Positions 35,801 through 46,926 of a stretch of 64,000 nucleotides of DNA are shown here, one piece after another. Every line of letters begins with the position of its first letter. The first letter of the stretch is position 1. The notes below the pieces were generated by a model that saw only the letters and a list, made by a program, of their open reading frames with translations, ran no database searches and was not told the origin of the DNA. Position numbers and translations under genes: made by a program. The stretch is from Vitis vinifera (Eukaryota; Streptophyta; Magnoliopsida; Vitales; Vitaceae): the NCBI RefSeq assembly GCF_030704535.1, contig NC_081815.1, positions 6,520,501 to 6,584,500 of the forward strand. The letters run 5' to 3'.

Positions 35801-37806
35801 ACAAATTAATTGAAGAGAGGATTGTGAGAAAATTTGGCTGTTATGCTAGAATGTTCTATAGTGCTACCAAAATCTTGAATAAATAAATCTGATTATTGAC
35901 ATTATTGTTGGTAGGGAAGTAGTATTTTCTTGTGCTTTTTGTGAATGCTAGAGATAGTTCCCTTTTTCAGCCACAAAAGAAGTTTGAAATCTGGTAAACA
36001 AATTTTTATGTGACGTCACAAGTAAAAGAAGAGTTGGACCACCTATTTGTGTCTTCCCTTTATATGTAAATGAATAAAAAAAATTGTTAGTTGAACAGGG
36101 TCTCGAGTTTTTTTGGAAAGATGCATGCCAAATATTACTTGGACTGAGACACAAGTTTGGAGAACTATTGAGTGGAGACCTTATGACCGAAGAAATAAAT
36201 CTGCTATTTGTGAAGCTCAAGTTGAAGAGTACTTCTACAATGGAAGAGAGTTGAGGATCAATGTACTTGGCCAGACAAATTGAAAACTAACAAATAGGAA
36301 TGCTTGCTGATAAAAATACAGAAGCAGTTTTTTGCAGCAGACTATGCAATGAATTTGTATGAAAGGTTCCATTGGCTGAAATAAAGAGGCATGTCAATGG
36401 CAGAGAACACACACAAGTTTGACAATCTTTCAATTCAATTTTATCTAAATGAGAGCAGTTGAGGAAAGATATCTTGTTATTTCTGGTGTTTCAATCCATC
36501 CATTAGAGATTAAATGGGGGCAGTTTGTGTGTTAGAAGATCCTTAACAATATGTGCAGAAAAGAGGGTTTCAGTGATGGACTACACCTCCAAGTTTGGCA
36601 ATCTTTATTTTGAATTTGGTCTAAGTGAGAGCAGTATATGAAATATATCTTTTTATTTTCTGGGTTTCAATCCATCCATTAGAGATGAAATGGGGGTTGG
36701 GGGTTGGTTTATATGTTAGAATATGTTTGACGATATGCACATAAAAATGACGCCGGAGTTGTGTGCTCAGACCACTGTTCTATAGTATCATCAACTGTGA
36801 AGGCCCTAGGTACTTTGAAATGCTAAATGAATGGGGCCTTAAATCATCTCCAATTCAACAGCATATACTGGCCTTGATCTCTGCTGTGAGCTGACACATG
36901 GTTATTTGGCCTTCACCAAGCTAGTGATTGCTTTATTTCTCACAAATAATATTATAGAAATAGTGATTGCTCCTTATTCAATAGCATCTGGAGATATTTC
37001 CTGCAAGCCATTGCAGTGTTTTTCAATAAAAATCTATTGTTCTCAGTGTTGTTTCTAAAAGTTCCTATACTGCTCATAAATGATATGCTGTAACTCGCTT
37101 GGATGATTATTCAAATTCCAACCTAAAATTTTTTGGGTGAAAATCTTCATTTCTGCTGTGGTTCCAGGTTGGTGATTTGGGCTTATCAAAGGTGAAATGC
37201 CAGACACTGATCTCTGGTGGTGTGCGAGGGACACTTCCTTGGATGGCTCCAGAGCTACTGAATGGCAGCAGTAGCCTTGTGTCTGAGAAGGTTCACACTT
37301 CAATCCATCGTCTCATCTCTTTGTATCTCTGCTCAAGCTTTATATTACAGAATTTCTTGTAATTTTAGGTTTTCTTTCTCTGGGCTGAAGATTTATGTTT
37401 CAGAATTTATTGTAATTTTAGGTTGATGTGTTTTCATTCGGTATTGTGATGTGGGAACTTCTTACTGGAGAAGAACCATATGCAGATCTGCATTATGGGG
37501 CAATCATTGGTACAGTATCACTTGTGACCGTCACTACTGTAATTTATTTTATCTGTCCTAACTCTCAATCTAGTTTAGTGATTGTTTGTTCTTACAAATA
37601 CAAACGCAGGTGGTATTGTGAGCAACACCTTGCGGCCATCTGTACCTGAGTTTTGTGACCCAGAATGGAGAGCTCTGATGGAGAGATGTTGGTCTTCAGA
37701 ACCATCAGAGAGGCCAAGCTTCACCGAAATTGCAAACCAGTTGCGATCTATGGCGGCTAAGATTCCTCCAAAAGGACAAATATCACAGCCCCAGGTTCAA
37801 AAATGA
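29859..37806 (+). CDS. Raf-like MAP3K (group B) with N-terminal PB1 domain
   Basis: Nine exons give 1425 residues: 29859-33000, 33098-33288, 33425-33496, 33595-33747, 33838-34001, 35309-35456, 37168-37290, 37422-37509 and 37610-37806; every junction is GT-AG and in phase. Exon 1 alone is 3.1 kb. A PB1 domain spans residues ~130-240 (starting [20 protein letters not shown]). A long Gln/Pro/Ser-rich linker follows, then a Ser/Thr kinase domain from ~1140 to ~1405: glycine loop [12 protein letters not shown] lysine in VAIKRI, catalytic loop HFDLKSDN, metal loop DLG (for DFG), APE as MAPELL, and VDVFSFG. The HFD and DLG variants recur in this plant group, so activity is expected. Group B Raf-like kinases act in cytosolic osmotic-stress and ABA signalling upstream of SnRK2; assignment to subgroup B4 is from memory of the C-terminal sequence. 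Introns 5 and 6 are long and hold repeats. Confidence 0.94.
34051..35217. mobile_element. Possible TIR element in intron 5 of the kinase gene
   Basis: The left boundary TAAATTACAGAGACCTCTAC followed by TTTCTGAAAACAACAG is matched in inverse orientation at the right by a sequence whose complement is TAAGTTACAGAAGCCTCC then TTTTGACAATAACAG. About 50 bp at each end correspond imperfectly. The interior encodes nothing recognisable. No target duplication was established. Confidence 0.45.
36412..36755 (+). repeat. Direct duplication of ~170 bp in intron 6 of the kinase gene
   Basis: Copy 1 (about 36412-36577) and copy 2 (about 36588-36755) share AAGTTTGRCAATCTTT, GAGAGCAGT, TTTCAATCCATCCATTAGAG and ATATGTKxxACRATATG blocks in order. 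This is a diverged tandem duplication within non-coding DNA. Confidence 0.7.
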
Positions 37807-39586
37807 TTCAAGGCAAGTTGTTTTCTTCTCCAGTGTCAGTCTGTTTGTCTCATTGCAACTTCAGGCTTACAGAAGATGGCTGATGTGATGTTCTGAAGTG
37901 TAACAGGGAAAGCTGTCTACTGTTTCTTAATACAAATTGTAGTTTAAAATCAATCAATTTTTTAGATCTGCCTTTGCCTGAATTATGTGGTTGCTCTTCT
38001 GTTCTTACTGCCAACGTGGGGACTTGGGTTGATTTGTTGGCTCATACATGTCATGTGGACCCCTGTTTCTATTCTTGGAGAATGCCAGCATTCTCAACCC
38101 AACTTAGTGAATGACAACATCATCCCTTGTGTTGGTTAGGTTGGATTGCGAGTGGGTTGTGGGTTTATGTATATATATCTGCCCTAATGAGGTGGTGGTT
38201 CATCATCTGCATTATCAGAGCAGGCGTGAGAAAAGGCCATGCATGGATCTTAAATAGTTTCAAATAGCTCTGTGTGGTGACAATCCATTTCCATTGTTTG
38301 GGTCGGTTTTGGTGGGCTTTGGTTGAGTTTCTAACCTTTTATATTGCGGAAAAAAAATTATAGAAATAAATAGAAATGAAAGAAAGGATCTAATTGGGAG
38401 GTATAAAAGTGTAGTTTAGAATCTAGATTGTTATAGTATATAAGCAAATTGAAGTTGCCAAGAATGTGGTCTGTTGGCCTGCAAAAATAGTAATGGTGGT
38501 GGGTGGATGCGGGGTCTGACCGTCTGAGAAACAAAGGATGACAGGCAGCATCAGCAGCCGCTGTTGTGGGTCATAAACAGTGTCAGGCCAATTACCATAC
38601 TCTTTAAGAATTGGTTTCTAAAACCTTCTATGATTGATGCCATCTATTGGGACCCCCGCCCTTCCACTTGCCTTTCCAGCCGGGGACCTTATCGAACAGG
38701 GGCAAACCCACTCTTTTTGGGAAAAGAAATTCTGTTAAAAATATTTGTCTAAGCACATACAGTTCAATTTTATTATTATGTTTTATTTTTTGGTTTTAAA
38801 ATCACAGTCATCAATGATTTTTTATATTTTAAAATAATAATAATAATAATAAAGATTAAATTGATAAATATTTTAGAAGGAGATCCATTTTCATTATTTT
38901 CTTAAAAAAAATGCAATTTTGAGCTTAAACTCCAAGCCCGGACTTAGAATCATAGTTGACCTACTATTTTCTTCCAAAATCTTTTAAATAATGTAATAGT
39001 TTTAAAATTATTAAATAATAAGATATATAATTTTTTATGATGGATAAAATTAAATAATATGTTTTTTTTATTTTTAATACATATCTTCCTATTTAAATAT
39101 TATATATTTTATTTAATTAAATTTAAAATATGAATTCATTTACATTTATCATGGTATTTAATTTAATAATATCAAACAATAAATTATCATGATTTAATTT
39201 TGATAATAAGATTAAATTTATTATATTTTAAAATTTTAATAAAATATAAATTGAATATTTATGGAGTGAAGGATGTGTAGTCCTCCATTTTAAGATACCG
39301 CGTGCCAACTGCCCACCTTTATTAATGCTTAATCATAATAATAATTCCACTATGTAAAAGCGTTAGGAGAAGAGTCAAAACGCCCGCCCAACATCCTTTC
39401 CTACTTATCCAATTCGCCTTCTTCCCCTTCAGCATTTTCCTGGGAAAAAGAAATAATATGAAGGGGTGTATTCCGCGTATCCCGACTCTTCAGCCTCTAT
39501 TTCCTGGATATTTCCTCTCCATTGGGTGATATATATCTTATATATTAAGAGTAGTCTCTTGTGTTTTCATACATCTTGTTCATCGT
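37807..39586. other. Kinase 3' region and intergenic spacer
   Basis: About 37807-38000 is the probable 3' UTR. The rest is spacer; 38760-39250 is AT-rich. No gene was recognised. A TATA-like run lies at about 39528-39546, shortly before the next gene. Confidence 0.5.
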
Positions 39587-40081
39587 ATGGCTACTTCTCA
39601 AGGGAAACCTACTTTCATCAACAACGATTCCCCCTTACCGACCCATGTGGAAGTAGAAGAAGAAGAGGAACGAGGCAATCTCTATGAGTACCAAGACCCC
39701 GTTTCTGCTGATGGGTGCGGGTGCGGCTGTTTCAGGCTCTTTGGCTTCAACTCTGGTTGGAGCCACGACAACAACGAAGATGGGCATCTATTCCAGGCGA
39801 GAGGAGAGAGGATAAACACATGGTGGGTGAAGAAACTGAAAAAGGCGAAGGAGTTCTCTGAGGTATTGGCTGGGCCCAAGTGGAAGAACTTCATCAGGAA
39901 ATTGGGTGGATATTTCAATAACAAGAAGAATAAGAAGAATCGATTTCAGTATGATGCAGAAAGCTATGCTCTGAATTTCGATGATGGTGGTGATTTTGAT
40001 ACAGAAGAAGATGGTCTGCTTCCTTCTTCCTCCAGGTTTCCTCCTCATTTTCCCCAGCAACCACCACGACCTGGATCATAA
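39587..40081 (+). CDS. Small plant-specific acidic protein with FQYDAESYALNFD motif
   Basis: Single exon, 164 residues, ATG at 39587 to TAA at 40081. The N-terminal half is acidic (VEVEEEEERG) and is followed by a cysteine cluster CGCGCFRLFG, then a basic and aromatic segment NTWWVKKLKKAKEFSEVLAG with PKWKNFIRKLGG, then FQYDAESYALNFDDGGDF and a Pro-rich tail. The FxYDxxSYxLNFDxG motif matches the gene at 23457, so the two belong to related families. I know related dicot proteins only as uncharacterised or stress-induced; function is unknown. Neither a signal peptide nor a membrane segment is visible; the CGCGCF cluster might be a lipid-modification or metal site, which is speculation. Confidence 0.85.
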   Translation: MATSQGKPTFINNDSPLPTHVEVEEEEERGNLYEYQDPVSADGCGCGCFRLFGFNSGWSHDNNEDGHLFQARGERINTWWVKKLKKAKEFSEVLAGPKWKNFIRKLGGYFNNKKNKKNRFQYDAESYALNFDDGGDFDTEEDGLLPSSSRFPPHFPQQPPRPGS

Positions 40082-41594
40082 CATATCACTCCTGATGGTA
40101 TTGGATTCAACCACTCCCCCTTTCTTCTATTTGCTTTGTGTTCAGTTTCATTTCACTTAATTCAATTCTTCGAAATTTGAACAAGACTGTTTCACAATTA
40201 CCATAGTATTGGTTTTTGCTTTTGTTTTGGCTTCACTCTTAGAGCCGCCCTTTCTTTGCTTGTGAAAAGATATATTTAATTTTGAGATGCCGTGCCTTTC
40301 TTGCTGTCTAAAAAATATTCTCAAAAATAAATTTGTGGGCGGAGGAGAACTCTGTCAAACATTAGCGCTCTGCCTTGTCTCGCCAATTGAGAAAAGTCAG
40401 AGACAAGTTGCGCTCCTGACTAATATCCTCTCCCTTTCATGTATGGTTTTCTCTCAAATTAAATCATTTTGTATAGTTGCCAGAATGGAACGGTCTCGAT
40501 ATGGGAAAAAAAATTATAACAGGATGCGATATTATCTGAAATTTAGTGCCAGCATTCTCATCATGGGAGGAGGGTTGGTGTCCTCCAAGATCATGGCAAC
40601 TACCCCACTATTGATAAGAGAATAAGCTTCTAGGAAAATCTAAGGTATACGACTGGTAACCATCGAATAAAAATTTCCAACGGTTAAACAAAGGTACAAA
40701 TAAATAGGACCAAGATAGAAAATTATAAACAATTGGACTTTCCCATTGCTTATAACTAAAAGAAAAAAGTAGGTGAAGATGAAATTGCATGGAAGGAAAG
40801 AAATGAACAAGAACATAAGTGGAAGTTGATTTCCAGAATGAGAAGTTGAAAACAAAAACAAGATGAGCATTTGAAATATTTGTTGCTTCCCATGAGGCCT
40901 GCTTACCAGGCAAGAATATTACAAGTTCCTCCACACCGCACATGGCTTCGGTTCCATTTTGGCTGGCTTTCACAAGGGGGCCCCTATATATCGTACAATC
41001 ACTAATTATAGCATGCCCTACCTTCCCTCACTAACTACCTTCTTCTCTTGGTCAGCTAACTTATCATTTGAATCATTTCTAATTCAATAACCGCTACTAC
41101 TTGTAAGACAGTAGGGAAAATCACCAAGGAAAGAGATTATTACATAATACACCCAATAGCTATAACCATTCTTATTCACAGATATAGAAGCACAAAGCAA
41201 AAGCCTCAATCCGACCAGGCAGGGTACAAAAAGGGAACTATTCAAACTGATCTTGTTCTAGTCTTATATGCTTAAAATTTAAACCTCGTAAATGAAATCG
41301 TGCGTGCTACAGATATCATATGTGCGCCTTGCCTTCAAGCATACTTTCAACTGGTACCACTTGGGGTGTTTTAAGTCAACCATTTGAAGGTATCAAACAC
41401 CAGCCTCATTTACATGACTAGGTTTTTCTGTATGAGCAAAATAAGATTTGCCAAAGAGTCTTCACAAAACTTCCCAAGCAACCCAATTCTTGACTGTTAT
41501 AGTGGCTCTCCACGTGCATGTTGATGCTGCATGTCCCACCGGTTTTGGGCACAAGAAGAGGGTTACAAGGGGCTTGACATTTGAATTTGTCCAT
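40082..41594. other. 3' flanks of two convergent genes
   Basis: This lies between the plus-strand gene ending at 40081 and the minus-strand KNOX gene ending at 41595, so it contains both 3' UTRs. No additional gene was recognised; the frames at 40287-40973 have no known motif. Confidence 0.5.
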
Positions 41595-44500
41595 TTACAA
41601 AAAGTGATCATTGTTGATTTCACCTGCATTACTTCTTTTCCAAATTAAAGTTGGCAAAAGGCTCTCAAGGAAAGCAGATTCCAGAAATGCAACACAGCAT
41701 TAATCAGCCTACCTCTTTCGCTTGGTCTTCAAAACTGCAGAAGATGAAGGATTGCTGTGCCAATTCCGTTTCCTTTGGTTGATGAACCAGTTATTGATCT
41801 GCTTTAAATGCAAGCCTGTTTCCTGCACCAGTCGTGCTTTGTCTTCCTCCTAAAACAATATTTAAAGCAAATGGGAGTTTGTAGAGTTTCAAAAGAAAAA
41901 GACCCTCGTGTTAAATGACAGCCAAAAGAAGATTAAGTAACACACTGTTGGATAAGGCCACTTGGAATGTGATTGCCACCAGGCTTTCAAGAGGGAGGTA
42001 GTGTCACCAGGTAGTTTTCCAGCTCTTCTCTTACGAAGAATTTCCTCTCTAATGTCCACAATCTTTTCCTTGTATCCCTGAAAACCGGATTTGATTATCC
42101 TTATTGGATTCATATAAGCAATACAATGAAATTGATGTATGCTTACCTGTTTGAGCTCATGCTTCAACTCTTGCCTGACACGCTCCATCAAGGACCTTTC
42201 GGTTTCAGTTGGAACAAGAGGGCCAAACCCCATGCTGTCTGGCCCATCCAGACTTCCATCAAACAAGTTGATCTCACTATCTGCCTGGTCATCTTCATCA
42301 TCAGACATTGTTGCACCAGTGCCTTCACCTGGTGATACACCTGTTTGTGCACCATGGCTGGTTACTCAGAATTTAAATTGATGGTGGATGCAGTGGCATC
42401 AAAATGAAATGAAATTGGAAGCACTCTTATGAAGAGAGTAGGAGTGGGGATCATGCAAACAAAATATTCACTGTTTATTGAGTTACAGTCATTGGCCAAG
42501 GGCAGGAGTCCTAAATTTTAACTGGCTTTATGGAATATATTTTCATGCTCATAAACAGTAGAACAAATATCCTCACACGAAAAACAATAACAGTGTTGGG
42601 GAAAATAAATTGTAATCCAAACAATGGTAATAAAACGACAGGAGCAATCATTTTTTGTTTCATTAATAAAAAATAAAAAACATTATCACATCCAAGTCAT
42701 TAGCATATGGAATAACAGGTATCATTAATGGTCGTAATACAAAAAATGATTGGAAAATGGAAACAGAAATGCAATTCAAACAAGCAATTGCCAACTGATT
42801 GCATAGGACTCCAAGTCCAAAGGGAACCCAAAGCATGCACTACTAAAAAGACATGCAATAGGAAAGACAGTAACAAGCTCATCTTTCAAGGAGCACGGAA
42901 GAGCTGATGACTACTTGATCAAGAAACAGAGACCAAAAAAATAATGCAACCTGATTGATAAAATAGTATGTCTTAATGATTTTGAAGATATTTAAATTGA
43001 TAAAAATAAAAATAAAATAAAGTAAAGAACAAAGATTGCTGCTGAAATCGGTGTTTAGTCTCAAAAGAAGAGAGGTGACAGAAATGCCAACGAATGCATT
43101 CAACTGAGTCTTCCTTAAATCACATTGGATGGGCTTCAATAATAAAAATTAAAAACAAAGCTTGAGTTTGTGATTGAAGATGTTACAGATTTGAGGGGGA
43201 GGGGAGGGGGTTTGTGTGTGGGGATTAGATGAGATGTGACATTTTTTATGCATATTAATACATTTGAATCCAAAATTATTCCTGGTATAAGGATTAGAAC
43301 AGCTTAGGCCCAAGTGAAACAATGTGACATAAGGGTCACATAGGGGTGAGTCAAGTTATCCCACCAACACAGGATACTTGCAAGATGTAAGAGTGTTGAA
43401 CAGTTAACAACCAAATAAATTATCAAGCCCTATGCAAAGAAAAAGAAAAAAATATATACACAATAACAGAAACATGAAACAAGCACTGCAAATGTCACAT
43501 TCTATTATGTGATTCCACAAGCCATATTGCGTGCACGGTGCTGCTGGAGGAGGATGGGTAAGGAGGATAAGACAAGAGAAAGAAGAAGAAATCACCTGTT
43601 AAACTTTGTAGAGATTGCTCAAGCTCCCAACAAGCCATTACGGCTTCCATAGCATGAACACGGACGTGTTGTTGCAATTGTTCTTTAAATGAACACAGCA
43701 ATAGAACATAATGTGTCTACATCAGAAGGAACAAAGACAAGAGAAGAAAGGGAAAAGGGAGATTCAGATAAAAATAACAAAATTATCATTTCATAAAAAT
43801 TAGGAGTAACAAAAGTTCAATAGAAAAACTGCTGAATTCTCAACAAAATGAAATTGTACTTCACCAAAATAATTGTACTGTGCATGTGAATATACAGTGC
43901 AAACCACAGTTCAGCCCAGAGAAATTTTTGGAGCTTCTTTTTGACAGGTGCAATTTTTGGAACTATCCTTTCTCCATGATACAATGAAGGAAAAGTACAG
44001 ATTTGTTCAGATGTCAGCCTATATGTATCCAAGTAAAACACTGATATCTTGCAGTTCTTGCAAGAATTGATGGTGACATAAACAAGCAGCAACTACTTAG
44101 ATCACAGTTCATACGGAAACTAGCAGCTTAAATTTACTTTCACAACAGATCTGTTGAGGACAATCGTCATTTGATGGAAATTAAAACAATGAATATCAAT
44201 GCAAGCAAGATAACATCTTGAGATAAATATTGGGTCTGAGATGCCAAATACCTTTCAAAATGTAGCACCCAGCATATTAGGAAGACATAAACCCTTCAAT
44301 GATGTTCACCATTTTACTCATATAAATATTTCCTTATGATGTTTCCTATACTCTGCTTTGATCGAGCGATATAAATCCATTTCCTGCTTCGCATGGGAAG
44401 GAATCACCACACCACTTCTCAAGAGTCTATTTTAGCCATAAGTAATGCTGGCAGCAGTGATCAAATATCAAAATAGATGCAATGGCCCCAACATTTTGCA

Positions 44501-46872
44501 CATGCATCATATAGAAGTCTTCTCTAGAAGCTCGTTTGTGTGGAAAGCTAGCTCATATTAACATCTCAAAGTACCCAAGGCACACATACACTTAAAAACC
44601 TGTGCTCAATAAATATGGGCCAGAAATTTGTAATATAGAATCAGATAATTTTGCAATATTTATTAGCTGCTTGGACAATATCTACAAATGACAGCAGCTC
44701 ATGATACGGAGGAAAGGACTACTATTTATAAGCACCCTACATCATAACGAATGGCTAGGATTTGATTGGCACATAAGTCATGCCTTCAGCAGTTAGGAGA
44801 ATCTAAGACATTTTTTTAGGCTATTCCCACCTCCTCAATGGACAACTTAAAGCTAACTAGAATCATCCAGCCTCCTCCCTTATGTCTAAGACTGCTTAGA
44901 GTTCTCCAGAATCTTCCACACGGTTGATATAAAAAAAAATCAATGCTAGCTTTGCCTACTGCTTATGCTGTTGACATGGCTCCCAAAGGTCATAGAAGAG
45001 GTTTGCTGGACTAGCATGAAGAAACATCCAGTTTTAATAACCAGAAATGCTCCCTTTCATTTGAGAAAAAGATCAGCAAAAGGTCCTGCCATTTTCAAAC
45101 AACAGAAAACTTCTAATGGTTTTCTAGGTTACAACCGTCGTATCCCTCAGCTTTTTGAACAGCCAAATGAAGGGTAAACTTAGTAGGAAAAAATCATTAT
45201 TTTTGACTTACATGTTGTAGGACAACTACACTAACTTTTAGTGATATCCAAAACAGCAATCACACTCTCTAGAACTTAGAAGATTCTAGCTACATGGGCA
45301 TATGGAAAAGTGCTAATTTTTTAACATAAGTTGTGGAAGACCAAGTTGTATTCAATAAGAACTTATGTCTCTTTAGGCATCAATATCTAGAAATATAATA
45401 TTTATAATTATTTGAGGAAATAAATTAATTTCATGAAACTCAGTGTTCCTTCCATAAAATAATTTAACTTCTGAAAATTTACAAATTGAGAGGAAAACAA
45501 TTAATTATATGATTTCGGATAGGCTCCTTTATTGAAGACGAATAAATCTGGCATGGATTATTGAATATGGACCAAACACAAACCCTAATACTAAATGCTT
45601 ATCCAGTTATGGAGTAAGGCCAGGAACCCAGAACAAATTCTGCAGGTTACCAAGGATTAGACCATCTAGCAAGTGGAGAAATAAGACATCTTCAGCAAAG
45701 AGATTCTTCAAAGCACTCCAAAAGCTAATTATTAGAGTGCTGAAGAACTGAGCACTGAACAGCTGGATTCTTGTAATGATGCGACATGGGAACATTCTGA
45801 TTAATGTCACAAGGATAAGCTTTTGTACGGTTATTATGAGAAACCATACACCATCCTTCGAATGAGAGATGAAAATAATAGCAACAGGCCTATTGCTTCA
45901 CTCACTCTCTTCTTTACCCATCTCAAATTCAACTCATAGGGAAAAATCAATCAAACATGAAACTCGTTTTCCTTCTGAATTTATACTTTGGTGGAAAACA
46001 AAAGGTTATTGCTTAAGTTCAAATTTTTAAGGTGAACGAATGGCATTAATCACAAAAATCAGTGAACAAGAGCATTCAATTTTCACAATCCAATTCAAAC
46101 GAGTACGGAAGAGCTGCTTAGATGAATGAATCAAATGACAACATAATGAAAGAAATAATGTTCTCACCATGAACTGATCGAGCTCCTTATCATCCAAAGG
46201 CTGATTTGCAAGGACCGAATACTTGGTTACAACGCCCTGAGATTGCGCCAGCTGCGCATCGATCCTCGGCAACTGGTCGACAGGCGTCGCGATTCGGAGG
46301 CATGAAACGTGAGCGGAAAGCAACTGTTCATACAAAGGATGGGCCAAGATATCGGCTTTGTACCTCGCATTTTCCCAATTCCCTCCAGAATCACAATCCA
46401 GCATGTCCTCACCATTGTTATCGCCCCGGTTCTGATTGTTCCCTCCGTTTCTCTTCTCCTGATTACCGTTCAAATCCGCCGATATAGCAGCAATCACGGA
46501 CCCGCTAGACACCGGAACGTCGTCGTTTTGGGCGCCCACGTTGCTCATCGATCGCGAGAGCCACTGGTTGGTCGTCGTCGTGGCCGTCGCCGGAGAGGAC
46601 GTCGAATCCGAATTCGTCTGCAAGTGGAGGAAGCTCCCATCGGCGTATTGACTCTGCTGCCGCAGAATTGCGTTGTTGAGCCACGTCGGGCCGCCGCCGC
46701 CGCCTCCTCCTCCCAGCTGCTGGTGACTAGGCGGTTTTCCGGCACCATCGGAAGACGACTGGCCTAGCTGCTCCGGCAATATTCCCCGCAAAACGGCCGT
46801 GTTCTCAGTCAAGTGCGAGTCCGTGAAATGCTGGAGAGCCATATCGTGGGAGAGCTGGTTGTGAAACGCCAT
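41595..46872 (-). CDS. KNAT3: Class II KNOX homeobox transcription factor (KNAT3-like)
   Basis: Six exons on the minus strand: 46168-46872, 43596-43716, 42147-42340, 41946-42077, 41713-41849 and 41595-41631, giving 441 residues (Arabidopsis KNAT3 is close in length). The start is the ATG at 46872; the TTG just upstream is not used. Order: Gly/Ser/Thr-rich N-terminus with a Gly8 run; KNOX1 at ~170-211 ([15 protein letters not shown]); KNOX2 at ~224-275 ([20 protein letters not shown]); ELK at ~330-353; TALE homeodomain at ~353-416 with the PYP insertion and [13 protein letters not shown] recognition helix. A 37-nt last exon adds [12 protein letters not shown] after TKRK; without splicing the frame stops at 41708. 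KNOX proteins bind DNA as partners of BELL homeodomain factors; class II members act in differentiation, root and secondary-wall programmes. Introns 1 (2.45 kb) and 2 (1.25 kb) are long. The symbol marks closest family resemblance. Confidence 0.94.
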
Positions 46873-46914
46873 CAAATAAAAGCGGTTTCACGGCCACTAA
46901 CTCATCACGCTCCG

Positions 46915-46926
46915 CTTTATATATAT
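46915..46926 (-). promoter_or_regulatory. TATA box of the KNOX gene
   Basis: On the minus strand TATATATAAAG lies 43-54 bp upstream of the start codon, followed by a short leader. Confidence 0.6.

Noticed and set aside
46206..46767. Antisense frame of 152 codons opposite KNOX exon 1
   Set aside because: Shadow of the GC-rich coding exon on the other strand.
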